A stretch of 64,000 nucleotides of DNA from Raphanus sativus (Eukaryota; Streptophyta; Magnoliopsida; Brassicales; Brassicaceae), in contig NC_079519.1 in the NCBI RefSeq assembly GCF_000801105.2, forward strand, positions 1,672,668 through 1,736,667, given 5' to 3'. Position numbers and translations under genes: made by a program. The notes beneath the pieces were generated by a model. That model ran no database searches. It saw only the letters and a list, made by a program, of their open reading frames with translations, and was not told where the DNA came from. The first letter of the stretch is position 1, and every line of letters begins with the position of its first letter. Shown in pieces: positions 23,505-35,225 of this stretch.

Positions 23505-24939
23505 CAAATCAATACCAAAACTATTGTTGACTTTAAATTACAAATTATGTAGTATTTTTATTAAATTATTTTAAATAACAGTTTTTATACTTGCAAAACA
23601 ATCCATATAGAATTTACATTTACACTCCACCGAAAAAGTATTATTTATATTTTAAATAAATCTTTTAGATAAAATTTCAGTGTTGATGTTTTAAAAAATT
23701 AAATATGTGATTACTAGGTCAAAAATAATTAATAAATCTCCTAAATATTATATTAAAAATATATGACCAATATATTTGCAGGTCAAAATATTTTAAATAA
23801 AGTAACAATTTAACTATATATTGATATTGCTAAGTTGATTAATGTAAATTATAAATATTCTGAAACTATGACAGTCAAATGAGTTATACTATTTGCAAAA
23901 ACTTTGTTTAATTAAATGTTAGTAAGAAAAAGCTAATTGTACATTCATTTTATTACTATTAAAATAAAATTGACTATCGAGAAAAGCTTTTCAAAAATTT
24001 GTCTTTTAACTTAGATGCTTTTTGTATTTATATATATTAAAAGTTCAAATTATAAAGTTAAATATATTTATTATTTTGTTAGATCCACTTCTTATTTTTT
24101 TCCATATATTCATTTGTCAATTTTCACTCACAACTTATATACATTCGAAACCTCGTATATTTTAAATAAATTGAAACCAGAACTATTATTGATTTTTAAT
24201 AACAAATCATATAATATTAGTTAAATTATTGAAATTATTGCAATTTTGTACTTACAGAAGAACTCAAATAATTTATATTTTCACTCCATCGAAAGAAATT
24301 ATTATTTAAAATTTTAAGTAAATCTTATAGATAAAATTCTATCTTTGTTGATGTTTTTATGTTGTTAATGTTTTTATGAAATACTATCATACGTAAACTA
24401 ACTATATGTTTAATAGGTCAACAATAATTAATAACTCTCCTAAGTATTATATTAAGAGTATATGACTAATTGCGGGTCAAAATATTTTAAAATATAGTAA
24501 TGATATAGCTATATATCGATATTTGCTAAGACGATAAATATTAAATTATAATATTCTAAAATTATGACAGTCAAATGAATTATATTATTTCCAAATTTTT
24601 AAAATCTAATTCAATGTAAGTAAAAAGGAATAATTAGTTATTACTATTAAAACAAAATTCACCATCGAGACAAACTTTTCGTGAAATTGTCTTTTAACCT
24701 AGATACTTTCTATTTTAATATATATATTAGGGGTTAAATTATAAAATTAGATATATTTGGATTAAAAAGTTTAAAAGTTTATTGTTTGATTGTTTTTTGA
24801 AATTTATGATTTTTTTTTTGTCGACGAAATTTATGATCTTGTTGGGTCCACTTTCCTATTCTTCTTCTATATATTCATTTGTCATATATTTCACTAACAA
24901 CTCCATATACATTTAAAAGTCTCATATATTCTAAGCAAA
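23505..24939 (+). repeat. Tandem duplication of the APRR6 promoter
   Basis: Segments 23505-24172 and 24173-24939 are diverged direct copies, offset about 660-770 bp. Shared landmarks include TATGACAGTCAAATGA (about 23870 and 24564), GGTCAAAATATTTTAAA (about 23782 and 24475) and a TATATTCATTTGTCA core-promoter stretch. The second copy ends about 12 bp before the APRR6 ATG, so the gene has two successive promoter and leader copies. Confidence 0.82.
24799..24837 (-). mobile_element. Micro-retroposon footprint (12 bp TSD)
   Basis: GAAATTTATGAT at 24799-24810 and 24826-24837 flank a T run followed by GTCGAC. On the minus strand this is GTCGAC plus a poly(A) abutting the duplicate. It lies inside the second APRR6 promoter copy. 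Confidence 0.6.
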
Positions 24940-24951
24940 TTCTCTCAAGAA

Positions 24952-27900
24952 ATGGCTGAAAACATGGTGAATTTGACCAAAAACATTATTCCTGAAAGCA
25001 CTGGTGTTATTCTGCTAATCGACCACGATGCTATATCAGTCTCATCTCTCATTTCAATGCTTAAACAAATATCACATAAAGGTAAAAACAACTATTCTCT
25101 AAAATTTCATTGTTTTAATCATTTACATTAGTATTAGGTGTTTTCTTAAACCATGTGTAGTAAAAATATTTAAATTTAAATTATTTTTAACAGATAAATT
25201 TAAATTATATTTAAAAATAAAATTTTAATAATATTGTAGATTTTATTTTTCTTATAAATATTTTAATATAAATTTGGTTTAATTAAACATAAAATTAAGA
25301 TAAAAATAATTTTTCATTTTAATTTATATTTAAAAATATGCATGTATATATTTAGAATTATAATCTTAGATAGATTTTTATATATTTTTATTTTAATCAA
25401 ATATATTAAATACAATTTTATAAAATTGCATAATTATCAAAAATTAAAATTAAACAGTGATTTTACGATTAAAATTTTATAATTTTCTAAAATATTGTAT
25501 ACATTTTTTGAAAATTTTACTAATAAAATTGTATAATTCAAAGATACAGAACTAATTGATATTTCGAAACATGTAATGTTATATTTGAATATGTATTTAT
25601 TTTAATGATGATGTATGAGTTATTACCGTATTCTAAAATAAATCAAAAATATAAATCAATATTAAATATAATATATGAGTTATTACCATGTTTAAATTTT
25701 TTAATAAAAATATAAATTAACATTAAATATAGTTTTACCTGTCATATTAAGTTATAAGCTATGTCATCAATTTTAATAGTCATATCATATTATTTTTATG
25801 AAAATGATTGTGAAAATGACATATGGCAAAATCACGTCTCAAATAATCTATAAGGGATTGATAATTTTTCATTCACATATTAATGGATCCATATTATTCA
25901 AAAAACCTTCATTGGATATGGTACATTTTACCATTTGTTGCATTGTACATCAATTTATATTTTAGATGTTATGAGTGTGAATGGAGCAAGCGAGGCTATA
26001 TCGGTTATCGGAAAACAAAAAGATATTGGACTTGTTATAGCCAACGTTGAGCTGACCGACTCAAATTATTTTCTCACTGCCATGCACAACAAAGAAATTC
26101 CTCTTATACGTAAGTAAATTTAACAAATTCTTATTTTATTTACTCTTTCCATTTTTGTTTCTTGAACAAATGAATCTAACTCTTATATATTTGCTAAAGT
26201 GATTGGTACAGAGATAAACATTAAGGAAGCATCAGATCTTTTGACAAAAAGAGCCTGTTTTTGTCTGAAGAAGCCAATTTCTGAAAATGACATCGACAAC
26301 ATGTTGCAACATGTGGTACCTAATAAAAGGCAAGAGTGGGAGAAAATCAACGTAACTGAAAAACGAGAGAACGTTGTGGAAGAAAGTATGAGGCAGATCC
26401 AAGCTTTCAGAGACCACATAAGGAGGCAGGGATCAAGTCAGTCATCTTTGCTAGGAAGACGACCACTCAACAAAACATTCACATCTTCTGAAATGTACCG
26501 AAACGGAAGAAGCATAGAAAATGTTGAGAGACGCAAAAATGTATGGACTCGTGACCGTCACATGAAGTTTTTAGCTGCTATATCCATCTTGGGTGAAAAA
26601 GGTAACGATTATGTTTCATTTTTGACCAGTTTTCCTTTATTTTTATTTTTTTCTTACACTCGTCATCTTGCAGAGTCTCGTCCCAAACCCATATTAGAGA
26701 TCATGAATGACTCAAACTTGTCTCAACGCCAAGTTGCTAGCCATCTTCAGGTACGTATATATGCATCTATTCTTCAACATATAATATTGTTCGACTGTTT
26801 TTATATATCATTTTATTCTGTAATTGTTTTAGAAATACAAATTTCAAGTTGAGAGAATTAGCAATACATTGACGAGGAATGAATGGAAATCGACGGATAA
26901 AACATTTCATTATCCTTCAGATTATGTGTATCCTTTCAAAGCTTCTAACTTAACGAAGAATATCATCGAAAGTAACTCTATGTGGTATTCCCTGAGAAGA
27001 AAAAAATGTTCCTCATCATCTACTGTCCAATGTAAGTGTTCTTTTGCTACATGGTTACTTTTACAGTTCTATAACTTTATATCATGTTTGTGTCAATATT
27101 GTTACTTTTGATTAAATGCAGATTCATTTGAAAGATCTGCTGCTGAGAGGAAGGGCAAAATGCCAAAGTTTCATCTAGAAGAAACATCGGGTCTGCATAG
27201 TCACTCACTTTTCGGTAACATTATTAAAATAAAATTATACATAAACTTTAATTATGTTCCTTCAGCCACAAATAATGACCCATCTTACAATGTTATTCCT
27301 TCTACCAAATAGCAATAGTAGTTTAAGTATTCATATCTCTCATGTGCTTTCAGGTTCAAGTGTTGGTGCATCTAGTTTAGATGCATTCCAAAAGGAATCT
27401 GCTCAGATTTGTATTAATCCTAACCCTTCTCAGCCATCTAGCTATGTTCTTGAAACCAATAGGAACCCACTAGATATGAACCAAATGGGTACGGTTTCTC
27501 TAGGAGAAAATCATGGTTTTTCTCAAGATACGATTTTAACTAAATCAAACCATTTGGGTTTGGTGTCTGGTGAAACAAGTCATATTGAAACCCCACTTGA
27601 AACCGATATAAACCAAATGGATTGGGATTGGATTTTTGCTGAGGCGGATTATGCTATTCTTGAAGATATGACTGTTTCTGAAACCAATAGAACCCAAGTG
27701 GGTTTGGGTCCTAGTGAAACAAGTTTTGCTGCGTTGGACAATGTAGCTCCTCCTGAAAATAATACGAACGAGATAGAGTTGGTTCCTTACCAGGAAGGTA
27801 ATGATATTCCGATTGAAGATCTGGTTTCATTTGATACTGATATCAGCGAGATGGACTTGGACGCATGGTTGGAAAACTATGATTCTTTTCAGAGAGATGT

Positions 27901-28066
27901 TCCCTTGCCGGGTAGTTTCATCAACCATGATCTTGCCTTCACCCCGGCTACAAGCCAGCATCAAAATATAGAAGCCACAAATCCAAGGGAGGTTATAGAA
28001 GGAGGCAATCATTTGGATGATGATTCAGATCAGAACCTGGATTGGATCGACGATATTTTTGCATGA
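24952..28066 (+). CDS. APRR6: Pseudo-response regulator with GARP domain (APRR6-like)
   Basis: Seven exons: 24952-25081, 25966-26109, 26200-26601, 26674-26750, 26833-27031, 27122-27214 and 27354-28066. All phases join, giving 585 aa. A receiver-like fold (about residues 16-125) keeps the first acidic residue in L-L-I-D-H-D, but the phospho-acceptor region reads V-I-A-N-V-E-L, with Asn in place of Asp, while the late Lys (C-L-K-K-P-I) remains. It is therefore a pseudo-receiver. A GARP/B-motif follows (about 201-260): N-V-W-T-R-D-R-H-M-K-F then S-Q-R-Q-V-A-S-H-L-Q-K-Y, as in type-B ARRs. The long C-terminus is acidic, with repeated E-T-N-R and D-W-D/D-L-D motifs, an activation-domain look. Presumably a nuclear DNA-binding regulator outside phosphorelay. 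Intron 1 is 884 nt and holds a reversed Helitron. Confidence 0.92.
25134..25857 (-). mobile_element. Small Helitron in APRR6 intron 1
   Basis: On the minus strand it starts TCCCTTATAGATTATTTGAG and ends with a weak hairpin near ACCATG and then CACCTAA (CTRR end), between A and T. Length 724 bp. The internal sequence (TAATAACTCATATATTA, TTCGAAATAT) matches the dimeric element at 47707-49097, which has a 721 bp first unit. Confidence 0.7.
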
Positions 28067-30358
28067 CATGTGTTTTATCGGTGTGAAGGATAGGATAAGA
28101 TTTAAATGAGAGAGGTTCAGAGACTTTGTACTTTTTTATTTATTATGCAAATGTAATACATGCATTAATATGTATGTATAATAATGTTGAAATTCTATTT
28201 TTCAAAAGTTATTTTTCAGATTCTTGAGCGTATCATATATTTTGAGATTCCATTTATGTTTAACTTTTTGGATCACCAATGTTCGTACCGCAAATTAGTC
28301 AAATGTTTTTAATTTGACTAAATTTAAACCGTCCATTATATGCAACTTATCTTAAGGCTATGACCAAGTAATGAATGCTCTGTTATTCATCATAAATTTA
28401 ATGGAAAATACAAAATAAGTATTTTTATTATTAATATTTACTCTTAAAATTGACTATAGCATAAAATGGCTATATATCGTATTCAAATATTATAGATATA
28501 GAAATGAAATATTTCATCTGAATATGATGACAAACTAGTTATAGGTATCTTATTATTTTAAGTAAATTTTAAGATGTCCTTGTAGATATCAAATTTTTAA
28601 ATTTGAGTAAAAGTTCTACAAAATATTCTGTGTTGCCTTAATGCTAAATAAAGTATTGGTCAATGACATATTTATGAATAATTATATTTTTTATAACTCG
28701 AAAAAAGTTGAGATACATAATGTCGATAAGAAACCAAAGAAAAAGAACATAAACCAAATAAAATAAAATAAAAATATAAATAGAGCCTAAAACCCATATA
28801 TGTCCACGAGTCTATTCCTTCGATATTAATGAAGCTGACCTAAGAAACAAATGTCTTGAGCTGACACAAGTTTATGAATAATTATATCAATTTTTCTATA
28901 ATATAAATAAATTAGTTTTTATTAACTCATTTTCATCAGAAAATGACAAAACAATAAGTATGGTATTTCTACAAAATACAAACTTGGACGTAATATTTTT
29001 GTCAATTTTAATAACGTTACTAAAATATAATGTTATGATTTGTTTTGAAAATATAATGCATGAAATTTTTATTAATATTTGATTTAACTACGTAGCAGTT
29101 GTCTCTTTGTTACTTGCCTAAAGAAAGAGTTAAGCATGCAAATTCAGTTATAGAAAATCTATCGGAAAATAATGCACGAGAAAAAACCACGTAATAATTT
29201 ACATAGCCACTAAAAAAAAACTTTGCAACCCCTAAGAATAGCAACACCAACTATGTTCTTTTTCTTCTTTTGTTTTTGCTAAAATCCAACTACATGTTTT
29301 TGCTAAAATCCAACTACATGTTTTTGCTAAAATCCAACTATGTCCAGTTCAAAAAAAAAAATCCAACTATGTTTTTGTCCATATGAAATCTTACATCATT
29401 CGTTGCAAATGCATATGTTCACAAAACTGTGTTCGTTCAGTAGTTATAATCTATAAGTTATCATAACATCTCTAGTTTTAGTAACTATAGAAATTTACGA
29501 ATACGAAATATCTCTTACATGTGACCTACCGTTATATATATCATACGAAAATAATGATGATATATTTTCAAAACAATAATCCAGAAGAATATATTTTTTT
29601 TTTTTAATCCAGAAGAATTTTGTAATTCCTAATCCAATAAAAGCTTTTCTCGCGGTCCCTGATGAGAAGAAAACAATTAGCTCTGGAGAGTACAAAATAT
29701 TGATGAAGTCAAGTATGTCAATGATATGAGATTTGAGTATTGTCGACTCTTGACTCTTGAGGGGTGGCTTTGCTCGATTTAAGATGAGTATCATCTTCAA
29801 CAAAACATTCAGCCGTGAAAAAATCTGGTTTTCGAGCTGACAAAAAAAAATCTAGTTTGGAAGCCCAATGGGTCTGTACTTAACACGGGCTAGTATCTTA
29901 AAGATATTCTAATGGGTAACCGGGACTTGGTATCACCGGTAAAAGGACAGAGTGGGGCCGACAACTTAGCGGTGATCCAGCTATTCCGGCAGAACATATT
30001 GATCTTTGTCAAAAGGGAGAGGCTCCTCCTGCCTAGAACGACCTGAAGAATCTTTTTAGAAATTCCTTCTGATTGCTGCATTTTTGTATTTACTCCACAA
30101 TTGTAACTTGTAAGATTAATAACTCAGCAAATTACAAATGGGCGTCTTCTTTGGATGATTACTTATTTCTTCCAAAATGACATTGAAAGGATGAGCTAGC
30201 AATGATGGAGACACTCAAACAATTAAGATCAATAAATCATTTTGATCAAATAGAAACAAACGAATACATTAAATAAGCATAAAAATAAAATAAAATAGTT
30301 AATTATTTTTAATATAACCCTATATAAAAACTTGATAGTGTTAAACAAAATACTAATA
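28067..30358. other. Intergenic: APRR6 3' end and spacer
   Basis: AT-rich with no gene recognised. Contains a 24 bp minisatellite near 29272 and three micro-insertions with target duplications (29331-29371, 29578-29618, 29818-29858). Confidence 0.5.
29272..29342 (+). repeat. 24 bp minisatellite, three units
   Basis: The unit GTTTTTGCTAAAATCCAACT plus ACAT is repeated about three times with a 24 bp period. The last unit is cut and followed by a poly(A)-tailed micro-insertion. Confidence 0.85.
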
Positions 30359-30619
30359 TTCCCTCCGTTTCTTAAAGAGTGTCGTTGTGACATTTTTAAC
30401 ACAGATTAAGAAAATTGTTGAAATATATGTAAGTTGTAATTAATTATACTTTTTTGACCAATAGTATTTTAGATAAATAAAATTATTTATAAAATCAATG
30501 CAGTTTGCAATTAATTTTCAGTTGAAAATTAGTATAATTTACATTGAAATTATAAAGTGACACTCTTTGTGTAACAAGAAAATGAGCTCAGAATAACACT
30601 TATTATGAAACAGAGGGAG
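30359..30619. mobile_element. Stowaway MITE
   Basis: CCCTCCGTTTC near the left end and GAAACAGAGGGAG at the right end are the classic Stowaway terminal repeats. TA flanks both sides. Length 261 bp. It ends about 170 bp before the DUF1218 start codon, within its promoter. Confidence 0.9.
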
Positions 30620-30790
30620 TATATACGATTTGCTCTCAGTCCAAATATTAAAAATGTTAAAAATCGAAAAAAGGAAAAAACAAATATCAAGACACTTTAG
30701 TGTCTCTTCACACTTGACTAAAGCACTAAAGAGACAAAAAGGCTCTAAAGAAAAGAGAGAGAGAAGAGAGAGAGCTAGAGAACGAAATCA

Positions 30791-31582
30791 ATGGCGGTTT
30801 CCGTTCCCATCCTCGCCGTCGTCACTTCCCTTCACCTCCTTGCCTTCGTATTCGCCTTCGGCGCCGAACGACGCCGTAGCACCGTACTCTTCTCTTTCAC
30901 TCTCTCTCTTTCTTTCTATTTTTTTCGATTAAAATCATTTCTTCTTATCTCTTATGCACAGGCTCTAATAGCGCCCGACCAGTACGACGACCAGACCTTC
31001 TGCAAGTACGGAACAGCCGCCTCGACGGTGTACGGCATGTCCGCGTTCGTGCTGCTCCTCGTCAGCCAAGCGGTGGTTAACGGCGTCACCAAGTGTCTCT
31101 GCTGCGGAAAGGGTCTCGTCACCGGCGCTTCTTACACCGTCTGCGCCATCGTCTTCTTCGTCGTCTCCTGGTAAAAAGACTCAAACTTTATTCTAAAGAA
31201 TCGAACTTTGAATCTGACCCAAGAGAAAACTTGATTCCACAGATCTTGAGTTTCTTTCTTTTTTTGCAGGGTAAGCTTTCTAGGTGCGGAGGCGTGTTTG
31301 TTAGCTGGATCGGCGAAGAACGCTTACCACACCAAAAGCAAAGGCGTGTACCAAGAAGGCAAAACGCTTTCGTGTGCGGTCTTACCCGTTGGTGTGTTCG
31401 CTGCTGGAGCTGCTCTGACTCTCATGTCTTTGATTGCGACCGTTTTGTACCTCTTGGCTCATTCCAAGGCTGACACTGGTGGATGGGAGAAGCATCATGA
31501 CGATGGGATTGGTATGACTGCTGCTGCTCCTTCTGCAGATGCTCCAAAGCAGCAGCAGAACACCGATTTCGACAAGGTTTAA
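30791..31582 (+). CDS. DUF1218 membrane protein (At1g68220-like)
   Basis: Three exons: 30791-30883, 30962-31170 and 31270-31582, 204 aa. Four hydrophobic segments are visible: residues about 4-24 (V-P-I-L-A-V-V-T-S-L-H-L-L), 53-70 (M-S-A-F-V-L-L-L-V-S-Q), 86-106 (S-Y-T-V-C-A-I-V-F-F-V-V-S-W-V-S-F) and about 143-167 (P-V-G-V-F-A-A-G-A-A-L-T-L-M-S-L-I). The Cys-rich block K-C-L-C-C-G-K-G and L-S-C-A-V-L are family landmarks. A soluble, Gln/Ala-rich tail follows. DUF1218 proteins are plant-specific four-TM proteins, and some members (MWL/DEAL) act in lignin deposition or leaf symmetry. The role of this one is unknown. Agrees in order with At1g68220. Confidence 0.92.
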
Positions 31583-31765
31583 ACAAACATAACTTACTGT
31601 TGGGGTATAAACCATATAAAAATGTTGTTGTTGTTGTTGTTATAATTTGTTCATATAAACTCTTTGTATCGTTAGATGTATTGTTGGCTTATATGTATGT
31701 CGCCGTATCTGAAACTTGGACTGTTCTCAGCTTCTCTCTTAAACCTCCTCATCTAGGATGCTAAC

Positions 31766-32130
31766 AGGCTTGGGCGTATAGACCTAAAATATAAACCGAA
31801 AATGAACAAGAACCGAACTGAAAAATAGATCCAAAACCAAACCAATGTTATATTCCTCTTGATGTTTTAAGAAGTTTTGTATATTTCAATGTATAAGATG
31901 TTTTCATTTTTTGGTAACTTTTAATTTTAGTAAAAACTGTAGCTAATAGTATTTTGTTTAATTGGTTAAAATATTTTTACTTTATTTTTTAGTGATGTTT
32001 CTAAACAAAAAAATATTTTTTCTACATTTAAAAATTTTAGTGATGTTTCTAACGGTTTCTATATCTTTAGAATTGAAAATTTGAAAATCGAAAAAATTTA
32101 ATCGAACTAAAAACTGAACGCCTAGGCCTA
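31766..32130. mobile_element. hAT-type MITE with imperfect TSD
   Basis: Starts AGGCTTGGGCGTATAGAC and ends GAACGCCTAGGCCTA, inverted ends of the TAGGCCTGGGCG hAT family, with AACCGAA-rich interior. Flanks are ATGCTAAC (31758-31765) and ATGCCAAC (32131-32138), an 8 bp TSD with one change. Lies just past the DUF1218 3'UTR. Confidence 0.78.
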
Positions 32131-32429
32131 ATGCCAACAATCAGGGCTCGTAAGTCATAACGGTTTGGTGCTAATCTGTTAGGCCCAGTGTTCCTAGACT
32201 AAACTTGGAATATACACTTGCATGAGAAAGGGTTTAAAGTTTAAACAAAGATGAGACTTTGCAACATGCTAAAGCCATACCTTTCCTAAATCTCAAATAG
32301 CTTTTCTTCTTTATGAATCCAAGAATAAATCCTTTCTTATCCATATCTATAAAGACCTCTGAAAATCTTAGAGTTTAGCTAACAAAAAGGTTACTGTTGT
32401 TTATTATAAAACGCAAAACCAAAATAATT

Positions 32430-33406
32430 ATGGCCGAAAGAAATGAACATGGAGCATCTTCATCAAGAAGACGAAGATCTCTGTACCACAACCTAGGAGG
32501 AGGACACTGTAACAACATACATATCTTTCTTACTTTATTACCATTCATCTTTGTTCTTTAAATCATCCTATCTGATCAAATATTTCTCTTGGAGATGTTG
32601 GTAGTTGCTGATATAATGTTCTGGAGAAACAAGAAAGAATCAGGAACAATCTTGGCGGTTTTCACGTTGATATGGTTCTTATTCGAAGTGGTTGAGTATC
32701 CTTTCATCACTTTCCTCTGCCAGATTCTATTGATCTCCATCTTCATATTCTTCATCTGGTCTTACATTGGCTCTTCGCAACTAATCAAGCGGTACGAAAA
32801 AAAATTTAACATTTTTTATGAAACCAAGGCACTCAAAGAACACGACGTGTCGTGCAGGCAACCACCAAGTATCGACGACCTAAAGATCTCGGAATCAACT
32901 TGGAGAGTCTTGTTCGATAAGATAAACTGGTTCATCATCAAACTGTATGATGTTTCAAGTGGAACAGACTTCAGACTCCTAGTTTTGGTATAAAGATCAA
33001 TATATACATCTTAATTTTTTTTTAAAGAATATTAATTTCAACTCAAGATTTTTTGGATTGAAAACTCGTGTGACACGTTCTGTTTCAGGCCGTTGTTTCA
33101 CTTTGGATGTTATCAGTCGTTGGAAACTATTTCAGCTCTCTAACTCTGTTATACATAGGTGAGTCTTTATGATTTTATCTACGTACAGACTTAAAAATAA
33201 TTTACAAAAAATGTTTGTATCATTTTATTGGTGAAGTATTTGTGAGTCTGGAGACGATACCGATGCTGTATGAGCTATACGAAGAAGAGCTGAACTATGC
33301 AGCAAGTAAAAGCGGGAAGAACATGAAGAAGCTCTTTGACAAGTTCAACTCTAAAGTCATTAACAAGATCCCTAAAGCTACTGGTAAAACAAACAGGCGT
33401 ATGTAA
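32430..33406 (+). CDS. RTNLB14: Reticulon-like protein (RTNLB14-like)
   Basis: Four exons: 32430-32508, 32605-32987, 33089-33158 and 33237-33406, 233 aa. The second acceptor (GGTAG|TTGC) was chosen because it restores the reticulon start motif L-G-G-G-H-F-A-D-I-M-F-W-R. The reticulon homology domain has two long hydrophobic hairpins, L-A-V-F-T-L-I-W-F-L-F-E-V through F-I-W-S-Y (about 42-85) and L-L-V-L-A-V-V-S-L-W-M-L-S-V-V-G (about 150-180). It ends with E-T-I-P-M-L-Y-E-L-Y-E and a basic tail. Reticulons wedge into the ER membrane and shape tubules. Both hairpins are complete, so the protein should be functional. The position matches At1g68230. The RTNLB number is from memory. Confidence 0.92.
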
Positions 33407-33643
33407 CGAACGTAATGCAATATAAAACTCAGTATAAGTATAAAGCACTAAGCGTTTCACGTTACCATTAATACAAAATTATACTATGCAATGGTTTAAG
33501 ACATTCATCAGAGTCTAAATAAGTTTCTTAACAACACAAATTAAAACAAAACAGGTATTGCATTCTAACAAAATTTAAAAAGACAAAAAAAAAAAACAAG
33601 CCATATAATGATCTGATTTACTTCTCAATCACCCCATGCTTTC

Positions 33644-34639
33644 TTACAATTCAAACTCGTCTTCGAGCTTCAACGCCTCAGCAGCAGCCTCTTCTTCATC
33701 ATCATCAACAACAAAGTAAGGGTTATGCACCTCAGGCCTGAACTTATACCCAGTGAAAAGATAAAACCCCAAGGTAGCCAACTCGCTGGCAACAACACTA
33801 GTCCACATATACTTGTAAGAGGTAATAGTCTCCAACGCATACACGACGACGCGAGTAAAATATATATAACAGATCACCACAATATAGTACTGCCTAAACA
33901 GAGTCAACTTCACCAAGTTCACAGCCGCCTTCCCGTCAGTCTTGGCCGCCTCGCGCAAGTTCTTGATAGACCACACAATGGGAAACAAAACGGCGCAGCA
34001 GCAGACGACGTCGACAAGCAAAAAGATCTGTTTCCAAGTGACCCAGTCTTGCCCGTAGGGTCCCGTCTCGTCGATAACGACCTGGGCGAAGTTGGCTACG
34101 ACCTGGAGTGGTATGACGATCATCAGCACTTTTTTTTCCTTGTCCTGCAAGTAAGGCTTCAAGAAAGACCATCTCGCCCGGAGCCGCCGTTCTTCCTACC
34201 TTCGAGGTTGTACATGGCGGATCTGACGTCCATGGTGACTTTGACATTTCTGGAGGCAGTTGGAGAAGACGAGGGAGTACTGATCGGCGTCGTTCTCGGT
34301 GAAGACGGTTGAGAAGGAGGTGTTCTTGTTGAGTCTGTTGAAGGTGAACACGTGCTTGACGAGATCCGACTGGAGGGCGCACGTGATCTCTTTTTCCTCG
34401 AGCTGCTGGATCACGTGCCCCCAGGCGTCGCGCGTGCAGAGGAAGAAGCCGACCTTGGAGAGGTCGAGGTCCGGGTTGGTGTTGGAGAGGGAGATTTCGG
34501 AGGCGTCGAGCTCGAGCCGGCCTGTGTGTGTGAATCCGAATTCGTCCAGGGGGATGATGGGCCGGTCATCGGATCGGATCTCGGATTTGCGGATCTCGGC
34601 GAAGGATGTGGTGGTTGCGAGGAGGAGGAGGAGATCCAT
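33644..34639 (-). pseudogene. Lung-7TM (CAND-type) receptor pseudogene
   Basis: Two minus-strand open frames are parts of one protein. 34639 to about 34250 encodes a short hydrophobic start and the lumenal domain (E-I-R-K-S-E-I-R-S-D-D-R-P then S-L-V-F-S-N-C-L-Q). 34162 to 33644 encodes the last transmembrane helices and an acidic tail (D-W-V-T-W-K-Q-I-F-L-L-V-D-V then F-R-Q-Y-Y-I-V-V). They resemble plant lung seven-transmembrane receptor/GOST proteins such as CAND7 (At5g18520), about 440 aa. Two faults are visible. An extra A in the run near 34245-34250 breaks N-C-L-Q-N-V-K-V-T-M-D-V. At about 34166-34174 the sequence jumps from the lumenal domain straight to W-S-F-L-K-P-Y-L-Q, losing the first helices. 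It lies where no such gene occurs in Arabidopsis, so it is probably a transposed copy. Confidence 0.85.
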
Positions 34640-35225
34640 GATGCAGTTGTGTTTCTTCCTGTTATGATCCAGGCCGTTAGTTAATAGATGTGATTCGTGA
34701 GAGCGAACGAGAACCGTACGATCTACGCAAGTTAAATTGGATCTTGTATCGTTGACGTTGACTATGTACTGGTTCGGTTTGGCCCTATTAATTAGGCTAT
34801 TAATACCAAAATTATTATTTAAGTTAGTTGATCAGTTGGCGCCGTGTAATGTAACTCTAAAACTATATTCTACTCTATGAGTGAAGTAATTATAATTAAC
34901 ATTTGCGCAATCATGCGTCATCTCCTGCAATATAATCTACATTTGTATTCTACTTCACTGTCCAAGACAGCTCTTGTTTTCACTTGAATTTCACACTATT
35001 CATGTTCAAGTTTTGTGTGTACTATTTGGATGTTTTAACTGTATTTTTGTACTGTTTTGCATTTTCTTTCAAGGTTGCATATTTTTTTTCTTTCACATCC
35101 AAGTATGCAGCTCAGGAAATATACATTTATATTTTCATATATAGGATTAGGGGCACATTCAATAACATTAACTGGGCTCATTGGAATACAGTAAGATCAT
35201 GATGAGAATGTGGGGGTGGCAGAAA
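34640..35225. other. Spacer between pseudogene and thioesterase
   Basis: No gene seen. It covers the former promoter of the receptor-like pseudogene and the 3' flank of the thioesterase. At1g68240/68250 homologues expected nearby are absent. Confidence 0.5.

Noticed and set aside
33725..34684. Plus-strand open frames of 110-195 codons opposite the receptor pseudogene
   Set aside because: They are antisense to recognisable receptor codons, and their composition is that of reversed coding sequence.
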